From the NCBI GenBank assembly GCA_947457075.1, contig CANGUG010000013.1, forward strand, positions 1-64,000: a stretch of 64,000 nucleotides of DNA, written 5' to 3'. The position numbers and the translations under genes are program-made. This DNA comes from Bacteroidota bacterium (GTDB lineage Bacteria; Bacteroidota; Bacteroidia; Chitinophagales; Chitinophagaceae). How positions within the stretch are numbered: the first letter of the stretch is position 1; each line of letters begins with the position of its first letter. Shown piece by piece: positions 9,690 through 18,485 of the stretch. The notes under the pieces were generated by a model. The model did not search any database. It saw nothing but the letters and a program-made list of their open reading frames with translations, and was not told the origin of the DNA.

Positions 9690-10352
9690 TTAATTATTGA
9701 GCATATTGAAATGCAAGGCTCCAAAGTTTTGTAATGAGGATAATTTTAAATCAGCTGCCCCCCATTGTTCTGATTTAATGTCTTCTGCTGAAGGGACAAC
9801 CACACAAGTCATTCTAGCGGCTTTTGCGGCAATCATGCCATAAAATGAGTCTTCAAAACAAATACAGGCCAAGGGATTGGTATGCATGGCAGCGGCGCAA
9901 TCGATATATACTTGTGGGTGTGGCTTTGCGTAAGGCAAGTGTTGTGCTGAACAGCTTGCATGTATATAACTCCTGATACCTAATTTGTCCTTTACCCATT
10001 CAATTAATTCAATGGGAGAGGAAGTAGCCAAACCCATTTTAAAATCTTTTTGTAAGAAAAATTCAAATACATTTTCAACGCCTGGCATCAGGGTTGCTTC
10101 TTTATCAATTAAGCTTAAAGCTAGTTCAATGATTTTTTTTTCAACTATTTCGTTTTGACTCTGAGGCACATTAAATTGATGTAACCAATAAGCAACAAAT
10201 TCCTTTGACCTTAAGCCAGTTGTGATTGCATATTGCTGTTGGTTTAGTTGAATACCGTACTGCCTAAAAATTTCTGTTGCAGCTTTGTTCCACAAAGGCT
10301 CGCTATTAATTAACAAACCATCAATATCAAAAATTACGGCCGACTTTTTCAT
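9690..10352 (-). CDS. HAD-superfamily phosphatase, HxpB/beta-phosphoglucomutase-like
   Basis: A 220-residue HAD subfamily I hydrolase with all four motifs: DIDGLL (nucleophile Asp9 and Asp11), Ser111 in LATSSP, Lys143 in AKPHPQVY and the acidic pair Glu167-Asp168 in FEDSFYG. A helical cap sits between motifs I and II. The N-terminus (DGLLINSEPLW) is closest to hexitol/2-deoxyglucose-6-phosphate phosphatases of the YniC/HxpB type, so it probably removes phosphate from small sugar phosphates. A box reading TATCTTTA lies exactly 4 bases before the ATG. Confidence 0.82.
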   Translation of the reverse strand: MKKSAVIFDIDGLLINSEPLWNKAATEIFRQYGIQLNQQQYAITTGLRSKEFVAYWLHQFNVPQSQNEIVEKKIIELALSLIDKEATLMPGVENVFEFFLQKDFKMGLATSSPIELIEWVKDKLGIRSYIHASCSAQHLPYAKPHPQVYIDCAAAMHTNPLACICFEDSFYGMIAAKAARMTCVVVPSAEDIKSEQWGAADLKLSSLQNFGALHFNMLNN

Positions 10353-10356
10353 TGGC

Positions 10357-10364
10357 TAAAGATA
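10357..10364 (-). promoter_or_regulatory. -7-like promoter box, 4 bases before the HAD gene
   Basis: Minus-strand TATCTTTA, one base off TAnnTTTG, separated by GCCA from the ATG. The short spacing predicts transcription starting at or next to the start codon, i.e. a leaderless mRNA. Confidence 0.45.
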
Positions 10365-10406
10365 CAATATTTGTACTATCTTGCATATCTAACAATTGAT
10401 AACATA

Positions 10407-11180
10407 ATGTCATTATTGGATCGATTAAAGAATATCAGAATTTTTCGCTCTATAATATATGGCCTTGTCGGATTGTTTACCTATCCCGGGCTTGCATTGT
10501 TTAACAAAATGCAAATTGAAGGCACCGAAAATTTGGCCGATTTGCCAAAAGAAAAAGTTTTATTTGTTAGTAATCATCAAACCTATTTTGGAGACGTAAT
10601 TGCTTTTGTTCATATTTTTTGTGCGGTTAAATGGCGGAAGTTTAACAGGCTAGGAATTCCTTATTATTTACTTAATCCATTTACAAACCTTTATTTTGTA
10701 GCAGCGGAAGAAACAATGAACAACAATTGGCTTTCTCGTCTTTTTAAGTTAGGGGGTGCTTTAACCGTAAAAAGAACTTGGAGAGCGGAGGGAATGGATG
10801 TAAAACGCGATCGCGATTTGGTGGATACGCAAAAAATTGATCAGGCTTTGGAAAAAAGTTGGGTGATTACTTTTCCGCAAGGAACCACAAAGCCATTTGC
10901 CCCAGGGAGAAAAGGAACAGCGCATATCATTAAAAATAATCGCCCAGTGGTTGTGCCAGTGGTAATAAATGGTTTTTGGAGAGCATTTACTAAAAAGGGG
11001 CTCACCTTTAAAAAAGTGGGCACACCGCTAACCGTGCGATTTAAAGCCCCAATTAAGTTTGATGACAATGCAACTGTTGATGAAATACTATCTCAGGTGA
11101 TGGAAGCGATTGAACAAAGTAAGGATTATATGCTTAAAGGAAAACACCATCAACTGCAAGCCCAACAAGAGAAAGTTTAA
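10407..11180 (+). CDS. 1-acyl-sn-glycerol-3-phosphate acyltransferase family protein
   Basis: A 257-residue PlsC-type acyltransferase. The catalytic NHxxxxD motif is NHQTYFGD (56-63); the acceptor motif is FPQGT (156-160), where the family usually has FPEGT. A hydrophobic N-terminal segment (RSIIYGLVGLF) suggests membrane association. It would transfer an acyl chain to lysophosphatidate or a similar acceptor in phospholipid or aminolipid synthesis. The longer reading frame starts at 10371, but the ATG at 10407 precedes the first family-like residues. Glu-to-Gln in FPxGT is seen in some homologues, so activity is still expected. Confidence 0.85.
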   Translation: MSLLDRLKNIRIFRSIIYGLVGLFTYPGLALFNKMQIEGTENLADLPKEKVLFVSNHQTYFGDVIAFVHIFCAVKWRKFNRLGIPYYLLNPFTNLYFVAAEETMNNNWLSRLFKLGGALTVKRTWRAEGMDVKRDRDLVDTQKIDQALEKSWVITFPQGTTKPFAPGRKGTAHIIKNNRPVVVPVVINGFWRAFTKKGLTFKKVGTPLTVRFKAPIKFDDNATVDEILSQVMEAIEQSKDYMLKGKHHQLQAQQEKV

Positions 11181-11206
11181 ATTACAAATTAAACATGAGA
11201 GGATCC

Positions 11207-11722
11207 TTAGTCGTTCTTAAACAATGCTTTTAATTCCGTGGCGTCATCGGGCTTCATTTTGCCAGATAAAATTAATCTTAATTGACGGCGTCTTAACGCA
11301 CCATCATAATATTTGATTTCTTCTTCCGATTCGGCAATTATTGCGGGAACTTGTTTAGGTCTTTTATTTTCATCTAAGGCAACAAAGGTGAAATATGCCT
11401 CATTGCTCATTACCCTTGTTTGGGTAATCATATTTTGATTCCACACTTTTAAATGAATTTCCATCGATGTATTAAATGCACGTGTAACGATGGCTTCAAT
11501 ACAAATTACATTACCTAGTTTAATAGGGGTTTTGAAACTAATATTGTCTACAGATGCTGTCATTGCAGCGGAATTACAATGTTTTGCAGCTGAAAGGTAG
11601 GCGGCAATGTCCATCCAATACATTAGCTTCCCACCCATTAAATCACCAAAGGTGTTTGTATCATTGGGTAATACCAATTCGTTCATTGTAATAAACGAAT
11701 CTTTTGCTTTTCTGGCTTCCAT
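11207..11722 (-). CDS. acyl-CoA thioesterase (hotdog fold)
   Basis: A 171-residue single-hotdog-domain thioesterase of the YciA/BACH type. The stretch NDTNTFGDLMGGKLMYWMD holds the conserved Asn and Asp of the active site, followed by a long helix and ASVDNISFKTPIKLG. It hydrolyses acyl-CoA to free acid and CoA in the cytoplasm; chain preference is unknown. Its own promoter box (TATCTTTG) lies 17 bases upstream, just before the stop of the epimerase gene, so it need not depend on that gene's transcript. Confidence 0.88.
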   Translation of the reverse strand: MEARKAKDSFITMNELVLPNDTNTFGDLMGGKLMYWMDIAAYLSAAKHCNSAAMTASVDNISFKTPIKLGNVICIEAIVTRAFNTSMEIHLKVWNQNMITQTRVMSNEAYFTFVALDENKRPKQVPAIIAESEEEIKYYDGALRRRQLRLILSGKMKPDDATELKALFKND

Positions 11723-11739
11723 AGTAAGTAATTATATAT

Positions 11740-11747
11740 CAAAGATA
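11740..11747 (-). promoter_or_regulatory. -7 promoter box for the thioesterase gene
   Basis: Minus-strand TATCTTTG matches TAnnTTTG exactly, with a TTG 17 bases upstream as a possible -33 element. It lies in the gap between the epimerase stop and the thioesterase start. Confidence 0.6.
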
Positions 11748-11754
11748 CAAATAC

Positions 11755-12852
11755 TTACACAACACAATGTACTAGTTTTGACAAGTATGCTTCATCAACC
11801 TCTGCGCCATGTCCAGGACTGTCATTGACACTTAAGTGCATTCCATTAAACTGAACACCCCCAATAATTGGGTCCTCTAAGTGTCCTAATAAACAAGTGT
11901 CCAAATCATAATATTTTACATTGTCATGCGCCATGGCAAAATGTATTTTCGCACTTAATGCCAACCTGCTTTCTAACATGCCCCCCATCATGCAGGCAAT
12001 TGAATGCTCGGCAGCAAGGTCTCCAATTTTTATTGCTTCTTGTATCCCTCCACTTTTTGAAAATTTAATATTAATTAAATGACATGCTTTATTATAGAGT
12101 AGCTTTCTTGCATCATGGTGCGTGAATACCGATTCGTCTGCCATAATAGGAATAGGAGAAGCGGCACATAGTGCTGGAAGATAATCATCAAAATTTTTAT
12201 GCATTGGTTGTTCACAAAACTCAATGTCAAAATTGGAAAGGCTTTTTAAAACAGGCAGCGCATCCTCTTTGGACCATCCTTGGTTGGCATCAATACGTAA
12301 CTTGATATTTGTTCCTATTTTTTCTCTGATGCATTCAATTCTTTGAATATCTGTTGCAGGCGCTTTGCCTAGTTTAACTTTAATCATACTTACGCCTTGT
12401 TCCTTAAAACTTATGGCTTGTTCAGCCATTTTTTCAGGACTATCTATGCCAATGGTTAAGTCGGATTCTATTGCTTTTTGTTTCCCTCCTAAAAAAGCAT
12501 ATAATGGCAAATTAGCCGCTTTAGCTGCAATGTCATACAGGGCGATATCAAAGGCACTTTTAATGGTATAATTACCTGCAATGATTTGATCAAGCTCCAC
12601 TAATCGTTCTGAAATCATTAGTGGGTTTTTGCCTTTCCAATAGGCCGCAAAATCCTTCGCATGATGGTAACAGCTTGTTTGCGTTTCGCCAACAATCATT
12701 GGGAAAGCCGAACATTCACCAAAACCTATAATTCCTTCGTTGGTATAAATTTTAATGAGCACATTTTGCGCAAAGTGCATTGTTCCCGTTGCAATGGTAA
12801 AAGGGACCATTGGAATTTTGAACATATAAATTTCGGTATGCGTAATTTTCAT
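11755..12852 (-). CDS. dipeptide epimerase (enolase superfamily)
   Basis: A 365-residue muconate-lactonizing-enzyme-type enolase-superfamily protein. The catalytic set is complete: KVK at 158-160, metal ligands Asp188 (IDANQGW), Glu214 (FCEQPM) and Asp239 (IMADES), and Lys263 in NIKFSKSGG. This pattern fits L-Ala-D/L-Glu and related dipeptide epimerases, which recycle murein peptides or process dipeptides. The specificity could differ (o-succinylbenzoate synthase is a relative, but no menaquinone genes are nearby). It is divergent from proline dehydrogenase, with an imperfect palindrome between them. Confidence 0.82.
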   Translation of the reverse strand: MKITHTEIYMFKIPMVPFTIATGTMHFAQNVLIKIYTNEGIIGFGECSAFPMIVGETQTSCYHHAKDFAAYWKGKNPLMISERLVELDQIIAGNYTIKSAFDIALYDIAAKAANLPLYAFLGGKQKAIESDLTIGIDSPEKMAEQAISFKEQGVSMIKVKLGKAPATDIQRIECIREKIGTNIKLRIDANQGWSKEDALPVLKSLSNFDIEFCEQPMHKNFDDYLPALCAASPIPIMADESVFTHHDARKLLYNKACHLINIKFSKSGGIQEAIKIGDLAAEHSIACMMGGMLESRLALSAKIHFAMAHDNVKYYDLDTCLLGHLEDPIIGGVQFNGMHLSVNDSPGHGAEVDEAYLSKLVHCVV

Positions 12853-12899
12853 AGCAGATTTCCTTTATCCTGATTTAGGGATTAAAGGTACTCAAAACT

Positions 12900-12920
12900 G
12901 TTACAAAACACTTTTGCAAC
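12900..12920. promoter_or_regulatory. imperfect palindrome between epimerase and proline dehydrogenase genes
   Basis: Arms GTTACAAAA and TTTTGCAAC match as a 9-bp inverted repeat with one mismatch and a 3-base centre. It lies just upstream of a -7-like box for the epimerase (minus-strand TACCTTTA, 12883-12890), about where its -33 region would be. It could be an operator for one or both divergent genes; no regulator gene is adjacent. Confidence 0.35.
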
Positions 12921-12998
12921 AGCCTTGTTATTTACTTGTGTAATTTCTTTGTGATTCCCTTTTAACAACCGATATTTGCCATACGAACTAATGTTAGC

Positions 12999-14186
12999 AT
13001 GAATTTATCTTTCGACAATACCCAAAATGCATTTGCATACAAGAGCACCGCTGATTTAAAAAAAGCAAAATTTTTAATTAGTGTCATTCAAAATCCAATA
13101 ATGGTTTCCTTGGCGACCAAGTTGACCCCCTTTTTAATGAAAATTGGTTTTCCAATGAATGGGCTTTTGCGCAATACCGTTTTCAAGCAATTTGTAGGGG
13201 GAGAAACATTGGAAGAGTCAGGCAGAACAGCTAAATTATTAGGATCTTACGGCGCGCAAGTTATTTTAGATTATGGGGTAGAAGCAAAAGAGGGTGAATC
13301 TAATTTTGACGATGTCACTTCCCATATCATTGAGGCAATAGATTTTGCATCAACACAAAATAACATTCCATTTATTAGTGTAAAAATTACAGGTATTGCC
13401 AGTCATTTATTATTAGAACATTTAAATGAAGCGCCTAGACTAAGAAGCGGTATTCATGATAGTGAGTCTGAAAATGCAGCTTGGGAAAGGGTTAGAGAAA
13501 GAATGTACGCGATTTGTGATGTGGCTCAAGAAAAAGGAGTGGGCATTTTAATTGACGCTGAAGAAACTTGGATTCAAGATCCGATAGATCGTTTAGCTAT
13601 CGAATTAATGAAAGTGTATAATAAAGAAAAAGCAATTGTGTATAATACCTATCAATTGTATCGAAATGATCGGTTACACTTTTTGCAATTATCCCATCGC
13701 TTAGCAAAAGAAGGCGGTTTTATATTAGGTGCGAAATTAGTAAGGGGCGCCTACATGGAAAAAGAAAGAGAGCGTGCTCAAAAACTAGGTTATCCTTCAC
13801 CCATTCATCAAGATAAAGCTGCTACTGATTTGGACTTTAACGTAGCTGCACAATATTGCTTAGACAATAAAGAAACCATTTCCTTATTATTAGCAAGTCA
13901 TAATGAAGCTAGTAATTTAGCCATTGCGGCTGCTATGGAAAAATTACAATTGCCCAATAATTACGCACATATTCATTTTTCACAATTATATGGAATGGGG
14001 GATCATATCACATTTAACATGGCTACTCAAGGATATAATGTAAGTAAGTACCTGCCATTTGGTCCCATCAAAGAAGTTATCCCTTATTTAATGCGAAGAG
14101 CCGAGGAAAACAGCAGTGTCAATGGTCAAACAAATAAGGAGTTGGTCATGATCAAGGTCGAGCTAGCAAGAAGAAAGGCAAAATAG
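12999..14186 (+). CDS. proline dehydrogenase
   Basis: A 395-residue monofunctional FAD-dependent proline dehydrogenase, oxidising proline to pyrroline-5-carboxylate and passing electrons to quinone. Diagnostic segments: [24 protein letters not shown] (substrate-binding region), [16 protein letters not shown] and the C-terminal [20 protein letters not shown] with the paired arginines that bind proline carboxylate. There is no aldehyde dehydrogenase domain, so the second catabolic step must be encoded elsewhere. The gene stands alone. Confidence 0.93.
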   Translation: MNLSFDNTQNAFAYKSTADLKKAKFLISVIQNPIMVSLATKLTPFLMKIGFPMNGLLRNTVFKQFVGGETLEESGRTAKLLGSYGAQVILDYGVEAKEGESNFDDVTSHIIEAIDFASTQNNIPFISVKITGIASHLLLEHLNEAPRLRSGIHDSESENAAWERVRERMYAICDVAQEKGVGILIDAEETWIQDPIDRLAIELMKVYNKEKAIVYNTYQLYRNDRLHFLQLSHRLAKEGGFILGAKLVRGAYMEKERERAQKLGYPSPIHQDKAATDLDFNVAAQYCLDNKETISLLLASHNEASNLAIAAAMEKLQLPNNYAHIHFSQLYGMGDHITFNMATQGYNVSKYLPFGPIKEVIPYLMRRAEENSSVNGQTNKELVMIKVELARRKAK

Positions 14187-14269
14187 GGGGCAAAAAATTA
14201 TTTTTCACAGCTTCTCCCCAACCTTTTAAAAAGTTTCCTACTTCACCCTCAATGGTTGTAAATTGCAGC

Positions 14270-15064
14270 ATGCAACAATATTTGAATTTATTACAACACA
14301 TTTTAGATCAAGGCACACAAAAAACCGATCGAACAGGCACAGGTACCAAAAGTTGTTTTGGCTATCAAATGCGCTTTAATTTGGCAGAAGGATTTCCTTT
14401 GGTAACGACTAAAAAAGTACACTTAAAAAGTATTATTTACGAGTTATTGTGGTTTTTAAAGGGAGATACCAATATCCAATACCTAAAAGAGAATGGCGTT
14501 CGAATCTGGGATGAGTGGGCTGATGTTAATGGAGATTTGGGCCCAGTGTATGGGAAGCAATGGAGAAGTTGGGAAGGTGCCAACGGAGTGGTGGTAGACC
14601 AAATTTCTGAATTAATTGATCAAATCAAAACAACACCCGATAGCAGACGTTTAATAGTTAGTGCATGGAATGTGGGTGATTTGAAAAAGATGGCTTTAAT
14701 GCCCTGTCACAATATGTTTCAGTTTTATGTGGCGGATGGAAAGTTAAGCTGTCAATTATACCAACGAAGTGCGGATGTTTTTTTAGGGGTGCCTTTTAAT
14801 ATTGCCTCCTATGCGCTTTTAACTATGATGATCGCGCAGGTTTGTGGATTGGAATATGGCGATTTTGTACATAGTTTCGGAGACGTTCATTTATACAATA
14901 ATCATTTTGAGCAGGCACAATTGCAATTGTCTCGCAAACCATTTCCATTGCCAACAATGAAAATTAATCCAGATGTCAAAGACATTTTTTCTTTTCAGTT
15001 TGAGGATTTTACATTAGAAAATTATGAATCTCATCCTGCGATTAAAGCACCAGTGGCTGTATAA
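14270..15064 (+). CDS. thyA: thymidylate synthase
   Basis: A 264-residue protein, exactly the length of E. coli ThyA. It methylates dUMP to dTMP with methylene-tetrahydrofolate. Visible landmarks: DRTGTGT (phosphate-binding Arg), [20 protein letters not shown], catalytic Cys in [24 protein letters not shown] and FNIASYALL. The ATG at 14270 gives the family N-terminus ([15 protein letters not shown]); an in-frame ATG at 14252 would add six residues. folA follows 17 bases downstream, the usual pairing since ThyA makes dihydrofolate. Confidence 0.97.
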   Translation: MQQYLNLLQHILDQGTQKTDRTGTGTKSCFGYQMRFNLAEGFPLVTTKKVHLKSIIYELLWFLKGDTNIQYLKENGVRIWDEWADVNGDLGPVYGKQWRSWEGANGVVVDQISELIDQIKTTPDSRRLIVSAWNVGDLKKMALMPCHNMFQFYVADGKLSCQLYQRSADVFLGVPFNIASYALLTMMIAQVCGLEYGDFVHSFGDVHLYNNHFEQAQLQLSRKPFPLPTMKINPDVKDIFSFQFEDFTLENYESHPAIKAPVAV

Positions 15065-15081
15065 TATAAAATAGCTCCATT

Positions 15082-15573
15082 ATGAATATTACCCTATTAG
15101 TAGCAGCTTCTGAAAATAATGCCATTGGCAAGAACAATCAATTACTTTGGCATTTACCTAAGGATATGCGTTTTTTTAAAAATACTACCTGGGGACTACC
15201 TATTGTCATGGGACGAAAAACCTTCGAATCTATGGGTAGTAGATTATTACCTGGCAGGGTAAATATTATTTTAACACATCAAAAAGGATTGGCCATTGAT
15301 GGCGCAATAGTGGTGAATACTTTAGAAGAGGCGATGGCTTTTGCAAAGCATCAATTTTATAAAGAATTAATGGTAATTGGTGGCGGACAAATATATACCA
15401 TGGCTTTACCCTTGGCCAATAAAGTTTGGTTGACAAGGGTGCATACAACTATTGAGGGTGATACTTTTTTCCCTTCCTTAAGCTCGGATTGGGAATTGAA
15501 ATCGGTTGAAACAAATAGTGCAGACGAAAAACATATTTATAATTTTGATTTTGAATGTTGGCAAAGAAAATAA
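15082..15573 (+). CDS. folA: dihydrofolate reductase
   Basis: A 163-residue NADPH-dependent enzyme regenerating tetrahydrofolate from the dihydrofolate produced by thyA upstream. N-terminal segments NAIGKNNQLLWHLPKDMRFF and PIVMGRKTFESMG and the later VIGGGQIYTMALP are standard chromosomal DHFR motifs, with the acidic active-site residue at Asp in LPKDM. Length is normal. It lies in a tight run thyA-folA-methyltransferase-rsmF. Confidence 0.96.
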   Translation: MNITLLVAASENNAIGKNNQLLWHLPKDMRFFKNTTWGLPIVMGRKTFESMGSRLLPGRVNIILTHQKGLAIDGAIVVNTLEEAMAFAKHQFYKELMVIGGGQIYTMALPLANKVWLTRVHTTIEGDTFFPSLSSDWELKSVETNSADEKHIYNFDFECWQRK

Positions 15574-15576
15574 CGT

Positions 15577-16374
15577 ATGTATTCATCGCTAACATTATTA
15601 AGAAAGTATATTGAATATTTGTGGAAGGCATCTAATGGCCATGGGCATGGGGTGCATTCCCCTTTTGTTTTTTCATTTATAAAACTTGCCCTGAATAAAA
15701 AAGTAAGTCATCCTTTAGTAGCGACCATCGAACTTCAGCGCCGTTTATTGGAAAGTAATAAAGAAAAAATTGAGGTATGGGATCAAGGGGCTGGCTCAAG
15801 ACAAAACACACAAAATGAGAGAGCTATCCAACAAATAGCAAAAGCTGCATTAAAGCCTAAAAAGTATAGCCAATTATTGTACAAAATTGTAGCTTATTTC
15901 CAACCGGAAAATATAGTAGAAATGGGTACTTCGCTTGGCATTACTACCTGTTATTTATCCATTGCCAATAGTACTGCGCAGGTGGTGACGATGGAAGGGG
16001 CTCCTAATGTGGCCAATGTCGCAAAGGAGGTGTTTAAAACATTAGGGATTCAAAACATCAGGTTGATGGAGGGTAATTTTGATTCAAGCTTGCCGCAGTA
16101 TTTAAGTAGTATTGATAAGCTAGGCCTTGCTTATGTGGATGGTAATCATCGGTATGAACCTACCTTACGTTACTTTGAATTATTGCTTCAAAAGACAACG
16201 GACGATAGTGTTATTATTTTTGATGATATTCATTGGAGTGCAGAAATGGAAAAAGCATGGGAGGAAATAAAGCAACATCCATCTGTTACTTTAACCATTG
16301 ATTTATTTTTTATTGGTTTGGTATTTAGGAGGAAAGCACAAAAAGAAAAAGAGCATTTTATCATTCGTTACTAA
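15577..16374 (+). CDS. class I SAM-dependent methyltransferase
   Basis: A 265-residue protein starting 3 bases after the folA stop. The Rossmann SAM-binding core is clear: NIVEMGTSLGITTCYL (motif I), VVTMEGAPNVANVA (acidic end of strand 2), LAYVDGNHRYEPTL and SVIIFDDIHWSAEM. The order resembles O-methyltransferases of the catechol/caffeoyl-CoA type, but the metal-binding set is not complete by eye. Substrate unknown. It probably travels with thyA-folA-rsmF as an operon. Confidence 0.75.
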   Translation: MYSSLTLLRKYIEYLWKASNGHGHGVHSPFVFSFIKLALNKKVSHPLVATIELQRRLLESNKEKIEVWDQGAGSRQNTQNERAIQQIAKAALKPKKYSQLLYKIVAYFQPENIVEMGTSLGITTCYLSIANSTAQVVTMEGAPNVANVAKEVFKTLGIQNIRLMEGNFDSSLPQYLSSIDKLGLAYVDGNHRYEPTLRYFELLLQKTTDDSVIIFDDIHWSAEMEKAWEEIKQHPSVTLTIDLFFIGLVFRRKAQKEKEHFIIRY

Positions 16375-16386
16375 AAATATGGAATC

Positions 16387-17748
16387 TTGTTACCCATTGC
16401 ATTATTAAATTCATTAACCAATATACCTGGATACCAACAGGAAGGTTTTGTGCGTGTGCATGAACAAGGGGATCAGGTAACTTCTGTAAGGTTGAATCCA
16501 TTTAAAAAATTTGATGTTTCTGGGCATCCTTTTTTAAAGGAAGCGAAACCAGTGCTTTGGAATAAACAAGGTTATTACTTACATGAACGACCCATGTTTG
16601 TGTTGGACCCTTTGTGGCATGCTGGCGCTTATTATGTTCAAGAAGCAAGCAGTATGTTTATAGAGACAATTCTTGAAAAAATATTTCCCAATCCCAATGA
16701 ACAAATCGTATTGGATTTATGTGCGGCGCCCGGGGGGAAATCAACATTATTGGCCAGTTATTTTAACAAAGGGTTAGTAGTAGCCAATGAGACAATAAAA
16801 TCTCGTAATGCAATATTGGTGGAGAATTTAACGAAGTGGGGCAGCGACAGAGTAGTGGTAACTCAAAATGATCCTGCACATTTTAAAGCAATCCCTCATT
16901 TTTTTGATTTAATGGTGGTGGATGCGCCTTGTAGTGGAAGTGGCTTGTTTAGAAAAGACCCTGCTGCCATAAGTGAATGGAGTGAGGAGGCTGTATTACA
17001 TTGTGCAACCAGGCAAAATAGAATTATCGAAGACAGTATCAATGCATTAAAAGAGGGAGGCTACTTAATTTATTCCACCTGCTCTTATTCCTTTGCGGAA
17101 AATGAAAGCATGATGGATATTATTGCTTCCCTCCCAGGTATGAAAAATATTTCATTGGAAATTCCAACATCATGGGGCATCGTAACAACAGAAAGTCCGG
17201 CAACCGCTTCAAAAGGATATCGTTTTTATCCTGATCAAATAAAAGGGGAAGGTTTTTTCGTTGCTGTATTTCAAAAACAAGTTTGTGAAAATGGGGGCTA
17301 TTATGCATCGGATTTTAATTTCAATGAATTGACCAAAAAGGAGAAAGCTACTTTGGCTGACCAATATGCCATTTCAGCAAATCAAATGTTGATTAATCAC
17401 CAAGACAATATCATTGCCGTGCCAAACGATTTAATTGCACCGATTAAGGTATTGCTTAAAAATTTGTATGTCAAAAAAATGGGAATGACAATAGGCTCAT
17501 TAAAAGGTATGGATTTAATCCCTGCGCATGCATTAGCCATGAGTTGGAATAATTCATTGCCATTTGGAAAGCTTGCACTTGACCTTCCCACTGCTTTACA
17601 ATACCTCCGCCGTGCTGACCTCGTATTGGAGGGTCCTAAGGGTTGGCAGGGGGTCAGCTACCAAGATATTAGGCTGGGTTGGGCAAAGTTATTACCCAAT
17701 AGGACCAATAATTATTATCCTACAGAATGGAGAATACTGAAATACTGA
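16387..17748 (+). CDS. rsmF: RsmF/NOP-family rRNA (cytosine-C5) methyltransferase
   Basis: A 453-residue RNA m5C methyltransferase. SAM motif CAAPGGK is at 112-118; the two catalytic cysteines are Cys182 in DAPCSGSG and Cys232 in STCSYSF. The C-terminal part (from about 330) matches the RNA-binding domain of RsmF-type proteins. No in-frame ATG precedes residue 70, so the start must be the TTG at 16387, giving MLPIALLNSL as homologues have. An out-of-frame ATG at 16379 raises the possibility of an indel. It lies 12 bases after the preceding methyltransferase. Confidence 0.88.
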   Translation: MLPIALLNSLTNIPGYQQEGFVRVHEQGDQVTSVRLNPFKKFDVSGHPFLKEAKPVLWNKQGYYLHERPMFVLDPLWHAGAYYVQEASSMFIETILEKIFPNPNEQIVLDLCAAPGGKSTLLASYFNKGLVVANETIKSRNAILVENLTKWGSDRVVVTQNDPAHFKAIPHFFDLMVVDAPCSGSGLFRKDPAAISEWSEEAVLHCATRQNRIIEDSINALKEGGYLIYSTCSYSFAENESMMDIIASLPGMKNISLEIPTSWGIVTTESPATASKGYRFYPDQIKGEGFFVAVFQKQVCENGGYYASDFNFNELTKKEKATLADQYAISANQMLINHQDNIIAVPNDLIAPIKVLLKNLYVKKMGMTIGSLKGMDLIPAHALAMSWNNSLPFGKLALDLPTALQYLRRADLVLEGPKGWQGVSYQDIRLGWAKLLPNRTNNYYPTEWRILKY

Positions 17749-17813
17749 TATTTACATATTAATAATTAAAATAAAGTAATAAATTTTTACTTTTTATTCA
17801 CATTCGCATTTTG

Positions 17814-17821
17814 TACCTTTG
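17814..17821 (+). promoter_or_regulatory. -7 promoter box, 4 bases before the RlpA-like gene
   Basis: TACCTTTG matches TAnnTTTG exactly and is followed by CAAC and the ATG at 17826. The frame extends back to a TTG inside this box, which argues for the ATG as the true start and for a leaderless transcript. Confidence 0.6.
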
Positions 17822-17825
17822 CAAC

Positions 17826-18476
17826 ATGTTTAGAAAATATATACTCTTATTGGTAGTCCTTTTTGGCTTATTGAATAGCAATGATTCTTTCGCAGCTTCG
17901 CAAAAGAAAGGGAAGTATGCAACCAGCGCTAGCAAAAAATCAAAATCTAAGGCTAAAAATAAGCGTTCTTCAAAAACGGTGGTAAAAGCGACTAAGAAAA
18001 AAGTAGTGGTGGATACCGCAAGTAAGGAAGTGGCCAAGGAAGCGGTGAAGGAGAACAATACAAAAACGACTGCGCCAAGACAAATGATTGCCGACAATAA
18101 GGAAAAATCAAGAATCGCCGACAGCACACGTAGAGCCTCTTTAATAAGCATCAATAATAAGGAAGAAAAAGAAGGCTATTTTGCTTCTTTCTTTGCATCA
18201 CAAAAAAAACTAGCTTCTTTCCAAACATTGGAAGGAACTGCGGCGGTTTTCAAAAGCATTAGCGGATGGGACGATCAAAAATTTTATATTTTAACCAACC
18301 AATTACCTATTGGCACTATTGTTAGAATCACTACCCCTGAATTAAAAAGCATTTGTGCAAAAGTGATTAATAGTTTGCCAGAAGTGGGCAATGCGGTTCA
18401 ATATCGTCTAAATGATGCAGCTGCTGCTATTTTAGGAATCTCTAACAAAACCTTCAAGGTTTCAATTACGTATTAA
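17826..18476 (+). CDS. RlpA-like double-psi beta-barrel exported protein
   Basis: A 216-residue protein with a clear signal peptide (hydrophobic stretch, then DSFAASQ). A long low-complexity Lys/Ser/Ala/Thr-rich segment covers about residues 25-85. The C-terminal 90 residues (LEGTAAVFKS, LPIGTIVRIT, CAKVINSLPEVG, LNDAAAAILG) match the RlpA/EG45-type double-psi barrel. RlpA proteins bind or cleave denuded peptidoglycan. The usual catalytic Asp-containing GxASxYG start of the barrel is altered to GTAAVFKS, so it may bind rather than cut. The basic linker could contact peptidoglycan or anionic surfaces. Confidence 0.68.
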   Translation: MFRKYILLLVVLFGLLNSNDSFAASQKKGKYATSASKKSKSKAKNKRSSKTVVKATKKKVVVDTASKEVAKEAVKENNTKTTAPRQMIADNKEKSRIADSTRRASLISINNKEEKEGYFASFFASQKKLASFQTLEGTAAVFKSISGWDDQKFYILTNQLPIGTIVRITTPELKSICAKVINSLPEVGNAVQYRLNDAAAAILGISNKTFKVSITY

Positions 18477-18485
18477 TCCTGATTC

